Below, piece after piece: positions 43,553-51,843 of a stretch of 64,000 nucleotides of DNA. Source of the DNA: Streptomyces beihaiensis. GTDB lineage: Bacteria; Actinomycetota; Actinomycetes; Streptomycetales; Streptomycetaceae. The stretch lies in the NCBI RefSeq assembly GCF_026274175.1, contig NZ_JAPHNL010000013.1, forward strand, positions 17,854 to 81,853, given 5' to 3'. The position numbers were made by a program, and so were the translations under genes. Below the pieces are notes generated by a model that saw nothing but the letters and a program-made list of their open reading frames with translations, searched no databases and was not told the DNA's origin. Numbering within the stretch: the first letter of the stretch is position 1; every line of letters starts with the position of its first letter.

Positions 43553-44644
43553 TCAGCCGTCCGCACCGGCCGGGGTCGTGGTGGTGGTGAGACCTTCCTT
43601 CTTGTTGGCGTTGAGGGCGAACTCGTTGGTGAACGTCTTGCTCAGGTCGACGGACGTGGTCACGTTCCCGACCAGCTTCAGGGTGGCCAGCGCCGTCTTC
43701 GGGCCACCGGCCGGCATGATCCCGTCCGGCAGGAACTGGCCCTTGTCCTCGTTCAGGGCCTTGATGTAGTCGGCCTTGGTGACCAGCTGGTTCTGCACGA
43801 ACGACGGCGGCAGCTTGTCGGCGATGTCGGCCGCGCTGTGTGTGTGGATCCAGTGCATGGTGGCCACGAGCGCGTCGACGACCCTCTGCACCGCTTCCTT
43901 GTGTGAGTTCACCCAGTCCGTGCGGGCCAGGACACTCGCGCCCGGGAACGCGCCGCCCAGTGCCGCGGTGGCGCCGTCGGTCGTCGCCAGGTCGACCGCG
44001 GACGTGCCGACTCCCTTCTTCTCGATCGCGGCGACCGTCGGCTGCGTGGTCATCACGCAGTCGGCCTTGCCGTTCTTCAGCGCGGCGACGGCCGTGGAGC
44101 CCGCACCGACCGCGAGCCGGTGGAACTGGTTGGCCTTGACGCCCTTCTTCGCCGCCATGAACTGGGTCAGGACGTCGGTGCCCGAGCCCAGGTCCGTGAC
44201 GCCGAGCGTCTTGCCCTTGAAGTCCGCGGCCGACTTCACGCCGCTCTTCGTGGTGCACATCTCGCGCTCGCCGGGGGCGCCGGACAGCTGGACGATGTCC
44301 TCGACCGCCTTGCCCTTGGCCTGGAACTCGATCGTGTGGTTGTACCAGGCGCCGGCCATGTCCACCTGGCCGGAGGCCATGGCCTCCTCGGCGCCGACTC
44401 CGCCGTTCTGCTCGGTGGTCAGCTTCACGTTGACGCCGTACTTCTTGTAGAAGCCGAGGTTCTGCGCGAGTTGGTACGGCAGGTAGATCTGCTTGTCGAT
44501 GCCGCCGACCATGAGCTTGACGGTCGGGGTGCCGGAGCCGCCCGAGCCGGACGACGCGGAGTCGCCGGAGTTGCCGGAACACGCGGTGGCGGCGCCGAGG
44601 GCGAGGACGGTGATGATCGACGCGGTGACGGTTCTCTTCAGCAT
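43553..44644 (-). CDS. ABC importer substrate-binding lipoprotein (SsuA/NMT1 type)
   Basis: A 363-residue exported lipoprotein: signal peptide VTASIITVLALGAATACSG with lipobox Cys at residue 22, a Gly/Ser linker, then the type II binding fold: KLMVGGIDKQIYLPYQLAQN, LGFYKKYGVNVKLTTEQNGG, MASGQVDMAGAWYNHTIEFQ, GKTLGVTDLGSGTDVLTQFM, VMTTQPTVAAIEKKGVG. Relatives carry sulfonates, taurine, nitrate, thiamine precursors or aromatic acids; which one cannot be told. Last gene after permease and ATPase, with a 241-bp purine-rich gap before it. Two-component genes on the other side of the divergent promoter probably regulate it. Confidence 0.9.
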   Translation of the reverse strand: MLKRTVTASIITVLALGAATACSGNSGDSASSGSGGSGTPTVKLMVGGIDKQIYLPYQLAQNLGFYKKYGVNVKLTTEQNGGVGAEEAMASGQVDMAGAWYNHTIEFQAKGKAVEDIVQLSGAPGEREMCTTKSGVKSAADFKGKTLGVTDLGSGTDVLTQFMAAKKGVKANQFHRLAVGAGSTAVAALKNGKADCVMTTQPTVAAIEKKGVGTSAVDLATTDGATAALGGAFPGASVLARTDWVNSHKEAVQRVVDALVATMHWIHTHSAADIADKLPPSFVQNQLVTKADYIKALNEDKGQFLPDGIMPAGGPKTALATLKLVGNVTTSVDLSKTFTNEFALNANKKEGLTTTTTPAGADG

Positions 44645-44659
44645 GGCGGGTTCACACCT

Positions 44660-44860
44660 TTCGGGATGCGCGGGGAGGGGAGAGGCAGACGGGGGAGAGG
44701 GGCAAGGGGGACAGGGGACGGGAGACAGCGGGCAGGAGGGGGTGGTCAGGAGGGAGTGGTCAGGGAACGGGGCGCGGGCAGGAGACAGGGGCCAGGCACC
44801 GGCGGCCGTGCACAGTGGCCCCGTGCCAGCGGTCAGGTAGCAGGCGGCAGGAAGTGAAGC
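44660..44860 (+). repeat. Purine-rich simple sequence between permease and binding protein
   Basis: The gap 44645-44885 is dominated by GGCAGGAGACAGGGGA-like words on the plus strand (C/T-rich in the mRNA of the minus-strand operon). No hairpin terminator or gene was found in it, so the binding-protein gene may still be read from the upstream promoter. Confidence 0.5.
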
Positions 44861-44885
44861 GCGGCCCCCGCCAAGTGCCCGGGGA

Positions 44886-45782
44886 TCAGAGGACGTTGGT
44901 CTCCGACGGCGCCGGCGGGCGCCAGGAGAGCAGCCGGTGTTCGAGCTTGCCGATCAGCCACTCGGCGCCGAACACGATCACCGAGATGACGAGCATCGAG
45001 GCGAACACACCGTTGGGGTCGAAGTTGTTCTGCGCGGTCTTGATGACCAGGCCGAGCCCGCTCTGCGCGCCGAGCACCTCGCCGACCAGCGCGCCGACGA
45101 TGGCGAAGCCGAAGGCGCTGTGCAGGCTGGCGATGATCCAGGTCAGCGCGGAGGGCACGATCACGTGCCGGTTGATCTGCAGCCGCGAGGCGCCGAGCAC
45201 CCGTACGTTGGCGAGGACGTTGCGGTCGACCTCGCGGACGCCCTGGAAGGCGTTGAAGAAGACGATGAAGAACACCAGCACCGCGGCGAGCAGGATCTTC
45301 GGGGTCACGCCGATGCCGAAGGCGACGATGAAGATCGAGCCGAGGACGATACGCGGGATGGCGTTGACCATCTTGATGTACGGGCCGAGCACGTCGGAGA
45401 GGTAGCGGCTCTGCCCGAGCACGATGCCGAAGACGACACCGGCCAGCGCACCGACGACGAAACCGGCGAGGGCCTCCTGGATGGTGGTCCAGATGTTCGC
45501 GTAGAACGAGCCGAACTGGGTGCCGTGCTCGAAGAGGTCGAGCAGGCGCTTCCAGATCCCCGACGGCTGTCCGAAGAAGAACGGGTCGACGATGCCCCAG
45601 GTCGTGAACGCCTGCCAGCCGCCGATGACGAAGACCGCGAGGCCCACGCGGCCCGCCCACACCGAGGCGACCCGGCGCCGGGCCGCTCGTTGCGCGGCCG
45701 CCGCGCCGGAGCTCTTGCCGCCGCCCGCGCTCTTGCCGCCGTCGCGGGTGGAGACCGAGGCAGCGGTGGATGCCGTGCTCAT
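44886..45782 (-). CDS. ABC importer permease
   Basis: A 298-residue SsuC/TauC-type inner-membrane permease with six helices (VGLAVFVIGGWQAFTTW; ALAGFVVGALAGVVFGIVLG; IFIVAFGIGVTPKILLAAVL; FGFAIVGALVGEVLG; VFASMLVISVIVFGAEWLIG). The EAA coupling loop reads NVLANVRVLGASRLQINRHV ending VPSAL. The N-terminal ~50 residues are a Ser/Gly/Lys leader. The start ATG overlaps the ATPase stop by 4 bp, coupling the two. Start chosen at 45780-45782; the frame above it is the shadow of the ATPase gene. Confidence 0.92.
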   Translation of the reverse strand: MSTASTAASVSTRDGGKSAGGGKSSGAAAAQRAARRRVASVWAGRVGLAVFVIGGWQAFTTWGIVDPFFFGQPSGIWKRLLDLFEHGTQFGSFYANIWTTIQEALAGFVVGALAGVVFGIVLGQSRYLSDVLGPYIKMVNAIPRIVLGSIFIVAFGIGVTPKILLAAVLVFFIVFFNAFQGVREVDRNVLANVRVLGASRLQINRHVIVPSALTWIIASLHSAFGFAIVGALVGEVLGAQSGLGLVIKTAQNNFDPNGVFASMLVISVIVFGAEWLIGKLEHRLLSWRPPAPSETNVL

Positions 45783-46639
45783 TCCGTACCTCCCGCGGTG
45801 AGCGCGTACGCGCGTTCCACCTCTTCGCGCAGCGTGTCCCAGATCTGGTGCTGCAGTTCGATGAAACGGGGCTGGAAGCGGATCTCCTGGACGGAGCCGC
45901 GCGGGCGGGGCAGGTCGATGTCGAAGACCGCCTTGACCGAGCCGGGGGTCGACGTCATCACCACCACCCGGTCGGCCAGCGCCACCGCCTCGTCCAGGTC
46001 GTGGGTGATGAAGATGACCGACGGGCGGATCTGCTCCCACAGGCTCAGCAGTTCGGTCGACATGATCGCCTTGGTCTGTACGTCCAGGGCGCCGAACGGC
46101 TCGTCCATGATCAGGATCTTGGGTTCGTTGATCAGCGCCGCGGCCATCGCCACGCGCTTGCGCATACCGCCGGAGAGCTGGTGCGGGTAGCGGTCCTCGA
46201 ACCCGGCGAGGCCGACCCGGCGCAGCCAGTCGCGCGCCGAGGACTGTGCCCGCTGCTTGGGCACGCCGCGGAAGATCGGGCCCATCAGGACGTTGCCCAG
46301 GACGGTCTTCCAGGGCAGCAGCGCGTCCGTCTGGAACATGAAGCTGACGCCGTCGGTGATGCCGTCCACCTCGCGGCCGCCGACCTTGACCGAGCCCTCG
46401 CTGGGGCGGTCGAGGCCGGACACCATGCTCAGTGTCGTCGACTTGCCGCAGCCGGTGGGGCCCACCACGGCGCAGAACTGGCCCGGCTCCACGGTGAACG
46501 AAACGCCTTGCAGCGCCGTGAACACCTCACCGGCTGGGGTCAGGAATCGCTTGGTGAGTCCGGATATCTCGATGCGTGCGCTCGTCTGCTCCGCAGCATC
46601 GGCACCCGGGCTCGTCGCGACAACGTTTCGCGAAGCCAT
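45779..46639 (-). CDS. ABC importer ATP-binding protein
   Basis: A 286-residue SsuB/NrtD-type ATPase. Walker A VVGPTGCGKSTTLSMVSGLD, Q-loop FMFQTDALLPWKTVLGNV, signature HQLSGGMRKRVAMAAALINE, Walker B ILIMDEPFGALDVQTKAIMS, H-loop VIFITHDLDEAVALADRVVV. First gene of the importer operon; GGAAGGAAG lies eight bases before the ATG (46637-46639). Divergent from the sensor kinase at 46863; the 223-bp gap holds two inverted repeats. Confidence 0.93.
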   Translation of the reverse strand: MASRNVVATSPGADAAEQTSARIEISGLTKRFLTPAGEVFTALQGVSFTVEPGQFCAVVGPTGCGKSTTLSMVSGLDRPSEGSVKVGGREVDGITDGVSFMFQTDALLPWKTVLGNVLMGPIFRGVPKQRAQSSARDWLRRVGLAGFEDRYPHQLSGGMRKRVAMAAALINEPKILIMDEPFGALDVQTKAIMSTELLSLWEQIRPSVIFITHDLDEAVALADRVVVMTSTPGSVKAVFDIDLPRPRGSVQEIRFQPRFIELQHQIWDTLREEVERAYALTAGGTE

Positions 46640-46667
46640 GGGGGCCGCTTCCTTCCTACGTTCGGGG

Positions 46668-46686
46668 TTCCTCGCAGGCCGAGGAA
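46668..46686. promoter_or_regulatory. Inverted repeat upstream of the importer operon
   Basis: TTCCTCG (46668-46674) and CGAGGAA (46680-46686) around CAGGC, 29-47 bp before the ATPase start codon. Candidate operator near the importer promoter. Confidence 0.4.
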
Positions 46687-46730
46687 GGCAGACGCTAGAG
46701 GCGGCTCAGGGTTACGTCGCTGTTTCCGAG

Positions 46731-46744
46731 CTATCTCGCGATAG
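46731..46744. promoter_or_regulatory. Palindrome in importer / two-component divergent region
   Basis: CTATC-TCGC-GATAG (46731-46744), embedded between TTACG (46712-46716) and CGTAA (46748-46752), midway between the divergent genes and AT-rich for this genome. Likely target of the response regulator at 48872, which would then switch the importer. Confidence 0.5.
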
Positions 46745-46862
46745 TTGCGTAAGGCGGGGTTCTGCTCGTTTTACTCAGTGGACGCGGGGTGGGCAGGATT
46801 CCGGCCATGAGGCACAATCACGCCACTACGAACCGGAATGGACCGGAACGAAGAGGCACCCC

Positions 46863-48875
46863 GTGACACCCATACGTTTCCGGACGGCCCGCGGTGGAAA
46901 GCGGAGGCTTTCCACTCGGATCCTCGCCAACCAGCTGGTGATTCTCGCCGTCACCGGCATGATCGGCTTCGTCCTGTTCGCCTTCGCGCAGCGTTCCGAA
47001 CTCGACCGCTCCTACGAGCAGCGGGCCCTCGACATCGCCAGGACCGCGGCCGCGGACCCGCAGATCCGGCAGGCCATGGCGCGCGGCGGGGACGACAGCC
47101 TGGTCCAGACGGTCGCCGAGCGCATCCGCCGTACCTCCGACGCCTCGTACGTCGTCGTGATCGACCTGCACGGCGTCCGGCACTCGCACCCCATGCCGGC
47201 GCTGATCGGCGAGCCGGTGGAGGAGCCGGTCGTGGTGAAGGACGGCCGCGGCCACACCACCATCGACCACGGCGCGACCGGCCGGTCCGCCAACGGCAAG
47301 GCCCCGCTGTACGGGCCCTCCGGCGCGCTGATCGGCGAGGTGTCGGTGGGCATCCCGGAGCATGACGTGCTCGGCGAGCTGTGGCGTGAGCTGCCCACCT
47401 TCGGCCTGTATGCCGCCCTCGCCACCGCCGTCGGCGCGGCGGCGGCCTATCTGCTGGCGCGGCGGCTCAAGCGGACCACGTTCGGCCTGGAGCTGGAGGA
47501 GATCGCCGGTCTGCTGCAGGACCGCGAGGCGATGCTGCACGGTATCCGGGAGGGCGTCGTCGCCTTCGACCCCGACGGGCGGATCACCGTCGTCAACGAC
47601 GAGGCCCGGCGGTTGCTCGGCCTCGGCAGCGCCCTCGGCCACCGCCTCGACGAGGTACTGCCGGACACGCGGCTGCGCCGCGCCCTGGACGGCACCCTGT
47701 CCGGCACCGACGTCAGCGTCCTGACCGACGACCACTGCCTCGTCGTCAACCACATGCCGGTCACCCTGCACGGCCGAGAGCTGGGCGCCGTCGTCACCGT
47801 GCGTGATCGTACGGAGCTGGTCGGGCTGCTGCGCGAACTGGACTCCGTACGTGGTCTCACCGACGCCCTGCGGGCCCAGCAGCACGAGTTCACCAACCGG
47901 ATGCACACGCTGGCCGGGCTTCTCGACATCGGCGAGCACGAGTCCGCGTACGAGTACGCCATCGAGACGGCCCGCTCCGGTCAGGCGCTGACCGAGGCGG
48001 TGCGGCGGCATATCGGGAACCCGCTGATGGTCGGCCTCATCGTGGCCAAGACCACGGTCGCCGCCGAGCGCGGGGTCCGCATCGAGCTCACCGAGGACTC
48101 GGCTCTCGGCGACGACCCGCCCCACCTGCGCCGACTGCTGACCATCGTCGGCAACCTGCTGGACAACGCCATCGACGCGACCGCCGACGCCACGGTCGGG
48201 GCTCCGCCGGGCGACGAGAACGGCGGGCGCCGGATTCGGCTGACGGTGACCGAGGGCGACGACCTGACCCTTGTACGCGTGGCGGACGACGGCCCCGGCA
48301 TCGCTCCGGGCGCCGCCCGGTCGATCTTCGAGGACGGGTGGTCCACCCGCCCCGAGCGGGGCACCGCACGCCGCGGCCTGGGACTGGCCCTCGTGCACCG
48401 CCTCGTCCAGCGGCACGGTGGCACCGTCACGGTCAGCGAAGGCCCGGGAGCGGTCTTCACGGTCGTACTGCCGCAGCCGAACCGGACGGGGGCAGGGGCA
48501 GGAAGCGCCGGGACGGGGGCGGACGCCGGGGCGGGGGCGGCGGCGGAGACAGGGAGGGCGGCCAGGACAGAGGCGGCGGCGGAGACAGAGACAGGGGTGA
48601 GGACAGGGACGGCGGCGGAGACAAGGACGGCGGCGAGGACAGGGGCGGCGGCGAGGACAGAGACCGCCGTGAGGGCAGAGACCGCGGCGAAGACAGAGGC
48701 GGCGGCGAGGACGGCGGCGAGGGCAGGGACCGCGGCGGCGAGGGCAGAGACCGCGGCGGAGACAGAGACAGTGGCGACGACAGAGACCCCGGCGAGGACA
48801 GGGGCGGCGGCGCAACCGGCGGTGCACGGTGTGCCGCTCGCGAAGGCTCTGCCGATGGGAGGCGAGGACCGATGA
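46863..48875 (+). CDS. CitA/DcuS-type sensor histidine kinase with long repeat tail
   Basis: A 670-residue membrane kinase: two helices (LVILAVTGMIGFVLFAFAQR at ~20-39 and LYAALATAVGAAAAYLLARR at ~180-200) enclose an extracytoplasmic PASc-like sensor; a cytoplasmic PAS (~225-325); H-box LRAQQHEFTNRMHTLAGLLD; N-box NLLDNAIDATADAT; G1 VADDGPGIAPGA; G2 RRGLGLALVHRLVQRHGGTV. The kinase core ends near residue 540; the last ~130 residues are an Ala/Thr/Glu/Arg repeat tract (48488-48820), unusual for the family. GTG 46863 follows AGAGG. Expected to sense a small carboxylate or related solute; divergent from an ABC importer. ATGA overlap with the response regulator. Confidence 0.9.
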   Translation: MTPIRFRTARGGKRRLSTRILANQLVILAVTGMIGFVLFAFAQRSELDRSYEQRALDIARTAAADPQIRQAMARGGDDSLVQTVAERIRRTSDASYVVVIDLHGVRHSHPMPALIGEPVEEPVVVKDGRGHTTIDHGATGRSANGKAPLYGPSGALIGEVSVGIPEHDVLGELWRELPTFGLYAALATAVGAAAAYLLARRLKRTTFGLELEEIAGLLQDREAMLHGIREGVVAFDPDGRITVVNDEARRLLGLGSALGHRLDEVLPDTRLRRALDGTLSGTDVSVLTDDHCLVVNHMPVTLHGRELGAVVTVRDRTELVGLLRELDSVRGLTDALRAQQHEFTNRMHTLAGLLDIGEHESAYEYAIETARSGQALTEAVRRHIGNPLMVGLIVAKTTVAAERGVRIELTEDSALGDDPPHLRRLLTIVGNLLDNAIDATADATVGAPPGDENGGRRIRLTVTEGDDLTLVRVADDGPGIAPGAARSIFEDGWSTRPERGTARRGLGLALVHRLVQRHGGTVTVSEGPGAVFTVVLPQPNRTGAGAGSAGTGADAGAGAAAETGRAARTEAAAETETGVRTGTAAETRTAARTGAAARTETAVRAETAAKTEAAARTAARAGTAAARAETAAETETVATTETPARTGAAAQPAVHGVPLAKALPMGGEDR

Positions 48876-49561
48876 TCCGGACCCTGGTGGTGGACGACGA
48901 CTTCCGGGTCGGCCAGATCCACAGCGACTACACGCGGCGCGTCGCGGGCTTCGAGGTGGTCGGTGCGGCCGCCACCGTCGCCGAGGCCCTCGCGGCGGTC
49001 CGCGCCCTGCGTCCCGATCTGCTGCTGCTCGACATCTTCATGCCCGACGGCAGCGGGCTCGACGTCCTGCGGCGGCTCAACCAGGACGAGGGAGACGCCC
49101 GCCCGGACGCGCTCATGATCACCGCTGACCACGACATCACGTCCGTACGGGCCGCGATGAAACTGGGCGCCATCGGTTACCTGGTGAAACCGTTCGGCGC
49201 CGCCGACCTCGCCGAACGGCTGAGCGCCTACCGTCAGCTCCACGACCGCGTGGACGCGCTCAGCGGGATGGCCACGACCGAGCAGGCCGACGTGGACGCG
49301 CTGTTCAGCGCCGCCCGCCCGCCGGCGGTTCCGCGTGTCCCGGCCAAGGGCCACTCCGCGCCCACACTCAGCACGATCCACCAGGCCCTGCGCACCGCCC
49401 GCCGCGCCCTATCGGCAGCCGAGGCCGCCGAGGCGACCGGCGTCTCCCGTGCCACGGCGCAGCGGTACCTGTCCTACCTGGCCAAGGAGGGTACGGTCCG
49501 ACTCGAACTCCGCTACGGCACCAACGGCCGCCCCGAGCACCGCTACCGCATCGCGCACTGA
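48872..49561 (+). CDS. CitB/DcuR-type response regulator
   Basis: A 229-residue regulator: receiver domain (1-~120; TLVVDDDFRVGQIHSDYTRR, phospho-Asp in LLLLDIFMPDGSGLDVL, Thr in ALMITADHD, Lys in YLVKPFGAADL) and a C-terminal winged/HTH domain (~165-225; AEAAEATGVSRATAQRYLSY, LELRYGTNGRPEHRYRI). Partner of the overlapping sensor kinase (4-bp ATGA). Probably activates the divergent importer through the palindrome at 46731. After its stop, 49562-49612 is a GGCCAC hexamer repeat. Confidence 0.92.
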   Translation: MIRTLVVDDDFRVGQIHSDYTRRVAGFEVVGAAATVAEALAAVRALRPDLLLLDIFMPDGSGLDVLRRLNQDEGDARPDALMITADHDITSVRAAMKLGAIGYLVKPFGAADLAERLSAYRQLHDRVDALSGMATTEQADVDALFSAARPPAVPRVPAKGHSAPTLSTIHQALRTARRALSAAEAAEATGVSRATAQRYLSYLAKEGTVRLELRYGTNGRPEHRYRIAH

Positions 49562-49600
49562 ACGGCCACGGCCACAGCCACGGCCACGGCCGGAGCCATA
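49562..49600 (+). repeat. GGCCAC hexamer repeat
   Basis: Imperfect head-to-tail GGCCAC(A/G)-type hexamers fill the 51-bp gap between the convergent response regulator and methyltransferase genes. Confidence 0.6.
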
Positions 49601-49612
49601 GTCGCGCCGCGC

Positions 49613-50452
49613 TCAGGCCACCGTGGCGCGCACGATGCGTGCCACGCCCGTGCGCGCCGCCCCGGTCCGCCCCAGGTAGCCGTCGAGCACGGCGCTCGCG
49701 GCATGGTCCTCGATCTCGCCGAACCCCGCGGCGACCAGCTCCCGCCGCATCTCGTCCTCGGTGAACCACGACAGCCACGGCTCGCCGACGGCCGCCACCC
49801 GCTTCGCCCGCTCGTCGCGCTCCGGTGTCTGCTCGCGCGGCAGCGCGTAGTCCATCACCAGTACGGTCCGGGGATCCGCCGCGCCGCCGCCCTGTCCCGT
49901 GATGTAGCGCCAGGTCGCGTCGGCCGCGGCACGCGTGAGGTACATGACGACGCCCAGGCAGACGAACACGGCGGGGCGGTCCCGGTCGAAGCCGGCGGCG
50001 GCGAGCCCCTCGGCCAGCGTGGACGTCTCGAAGTCGACCGGCACGAACGTCAGCGTCGACGGCACCGCGATCTCCGCCGCTGCGATCCGGTCCCGCTTCC
50101 ACTGCTGGGTCGCGGGGTGGTCGACTTCGAAGTACCGTACGTCGGCCCGGGTGTTGCGCAGTGCCGAGGTGTCGAGCCCCGCGCCGAGTACCACCACCTG
50201 CCGGACCCCCGCCCCGACGGCCTCGGCCAGTGCCTCGTCGGCGAACCGGCTGCGCGCGGCGAGCCACAGCCGTCGCCTGCGGACCAGGTCCGGGTCGATT
50301 CCGTGGTCGAACTCGCCGTGTTCCAGGCCGGATTCGCCGACGAGCGGGACGGCGTACGGGTCCGTGAAGATCCGTGGCTCGTCGGCGATCTGGTGGTACG
50401 CCCTGGCCTGCGCCACTGCCAGCGCCGTTCTGCTTGCACGTCCGGTCTGCAT
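49613..50452 (-). CDS. SAM-dependent methyltransferase (LCM / TIGR00027 type)
   Basis: A 279-residue class I methyltransferase of the leucine-carboxyl-methyltransferase-like family expanded in actinobacteria. N-terminal MQTGRASRTALAVAQARAYH, ADEPRIFTDPYAVPLVGES, SAM motif I VRQVVVLGAGLDTSALRNTR, acidic motif II YFEVDHPATQQWKRDR, motif near FVCLGVVMYLTRAAADAT, C-terminal EPWLSWFTEDEMRRELVAAG. Substrates of this family are mostly unknown, some act in polyketide or secondary metabolism. ATG at 50450-50452; TACGAT ends seven bases before it on the minus strand, suggesting a leaderless promoter. Confidence 0.9.
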   Translation of the reverse strand: MQTGRASRTALAVAQARAYHQIADEPRIFTDPYAVPLVGESGLEHGEFDHGIDPDLVRRRRLWLAARSRFADEALAEAVGAGVRQVVVLGAGLDTSALRNTRADVRYFEVDHPATQQWKRDRIAAAEIAVPSTLTFVPVDFETSTLAEGLAAAGFDRDRPAVFVCLGVVMYLTRAAADATWRYITGQGGGAADPRTVLVMDYALPREQTPERDERAKRVAAVGEPWLSWFTEDEMRRELVAAGFGEIEDHAASAVLDGYLGRTGAARTGVARIVRATVA

Positions 50453-50496
50453 GGTCCGTATCGTAGAACCGTGGGCGGCACTCCGCGGCGGGCGGG

Positions 50497-51708
50497 TCAG
50501 CGCACCGCCAGAGCGACGACCTGCGTCGACTCGTCCGCGGAGAAGTTGTCGTCGCTGACCAGGACCACCGTGCGTTCCCCGGAGGGCAGGGCGGGGCCCC
50601 ACGTCATGCCCTCGGTGTTCTCGATCCGGGACAGACCCAGCGTGTCGAAGTCGGCGACGAGCTTCTTGCGCATCGGCACGACGTGCTCGCCGGCCAGGGA
50701 GTCCATGGCCCGCACGTCCGTCGCGCCGCGTGTCGTGGCGTCGTAGAGGCGGATCTTGTAGCCCGCGCCGGCGACCCAGGTGCGTTCGAGGACCAGGTAG
50801 CGGTCCGGGTCGCCGGGGAAGGCGAGGATCGAGGGGACGCCGGTGGACGGGGGCCAGGGGCTGCTCGGGTCGGACGCCGTGAAGATCTTCTCCAGCGGGT
50901 ACGCGAACTGCCCGAGCACGCGGCCGCCCCGGTTCTGCCGGGTGACGCGGACCAGGGCGCCGTGCGCGAGGGTCGGTTCAGGGCCGTCCTGCACGAGCGG
51001 GCCCTCGATCGCGCTGGTCAGCGTGTGGCCGCGCGAGCCGAAGGTGAACGCCTCCAGCGACTCGTTGCGGCGCGGGCCCCCGCCCGGGGTGATCGCGTAG
51101 TCGGGGGGCAGCCGGAAGGTGCCTCGGTAGGCGCCGGTGAGGTCCGCGCGCTGGAGCGCGGGCTGGACCACCGGATCGCCCTCCTTCGTGGGCCGGTCGC
51201 CTTCCTGCGCCCACCAGAGGCGGTGGCAGCCGCCGCGCGGGTCGACACGCATCTCCTCCGGGTCGGCGGCGTGCGCCGGGTCCGTGATCGGCGACGGGTA
51301 GACCGAGCCGTCGGGGCGCAGGAGCGGGTGGGTGGAGGTGAAGTCGACGGAGTGCACGCCGTCCGCGTCGACGTCGATGCGGGCCGTGTAGAAGCGGACG
51401 GGCTGAAGGAACGAACGGTCGTCGCTGATGAGCGCGTACGAGCCGGTGCACGGGTTGCGGTCGATGCCCGAGAGCCCGCCGACCGTCGTGTCCTGGAAGT
51501 CGAGCTTGTGCGGAACGGTCTTCTCGCCGAGCAGCCGTGCGTGCAGGGCGCGCTGGGCACCGACGCGTTGGGCATCGACGCCGTGGGAACTGCCGGGGTG
51601 GGCGCCGCCGGGGTGGGCGGCGGCCACCGTGGGGGCGAGGGCGGCGGCCAGGGCGAGGGCCGCGGTGCCGGCGCGGCGGAGTACGGAAGGTCGCATGGGA
51701 GTGATCAT
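50497..51708 (-). CDS. Secreted esterase-like (phytase-type) protein
   Basis: A ~403-residue exported protein with the 'esterase-like activity of phytase' domain (PF13449). Signal peptide MITPMRPSVLRRAGTAALAL to ~VAAAHPG, His-rich junction, then a beta-propeller-like domain: TTVGGLSGIDRNPCTGSYAL, LISDDRSFLQPVRFYTARID, EEMRVDPRGGCHRLWWAQEG, NESLEAFTFGSRGHTLTSAI, ILAFPGDPDRYLVLERTWVA, NTEGMTWGPALPSGERTVVL, VSDDNFSADESTQVVALAV. Start is ATG 51706-51708 or the next ATG at 51696; no clear ribosome site decides. Follows the LPVTG phosphoesterase on the same strand, separated by a terminator. Possibly phosphate scavenging, by inference. Confidence 0.85.
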   Translation of the reverse strand: MITPMRPSVLRRAGTAALALAAALAPTVAAAHPGGAHPGSSHGVDAQRVGAQRALHARLLGEKTVPHKLDFQDTTVGGLSGIDRNPCTGSYALISDDRSFLQPVRFYTARIDVDADGVHSVDFTSTHPLLRPDGSVYPSPITDPAHAADPEEMRVDPRGGCHRLWWAQEGDRPTKEGDPVVQPALQRADLTGAYRGTFRLPPDYAITPGGGPRRNESLEAFTFGSRGHTLTSAIEGPLVQDGPEPTLAHGALVRVTRQNRGGRVLGQFAYPLEKIFTASDPSSPWPPSTGVPSILAFPGDPDRYLVLERTWVAGAGYKIRLYDATTRGATDVRAMDSLAGEHVVPMRKKLVADFDTLGLSRIENTEGMTWGPALPSGERTVVLVSDDNFSADESTQVVALAVR

Positions 51709-51790
51709 GAACCGGACGGCCGCCGACCCGCAGTCACCCACTCGGGTGTTCCGGTTGTTCGGGCCATCGGGTGAACGCGGTGAGCACGCC

Positions 51791-51826
51791 GAACGGCGGC
51801 CCCCCTCGCGCGGGGAGCCGCCGTTC
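51791..51826. terminator. Terminator after phosphoesterase gene
   Basis: GAACGGCGGC (51791-51800) pairs with GCCGCCGTTC (51817-51826), extended by CCCC/GGGG across one mismatch, loop TCGCGC. 18 bp past the minus-strand stop at 51844. Confidence 0.85.
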
Positions 51827-51843
51827 TCACAGGACGCGGGACG

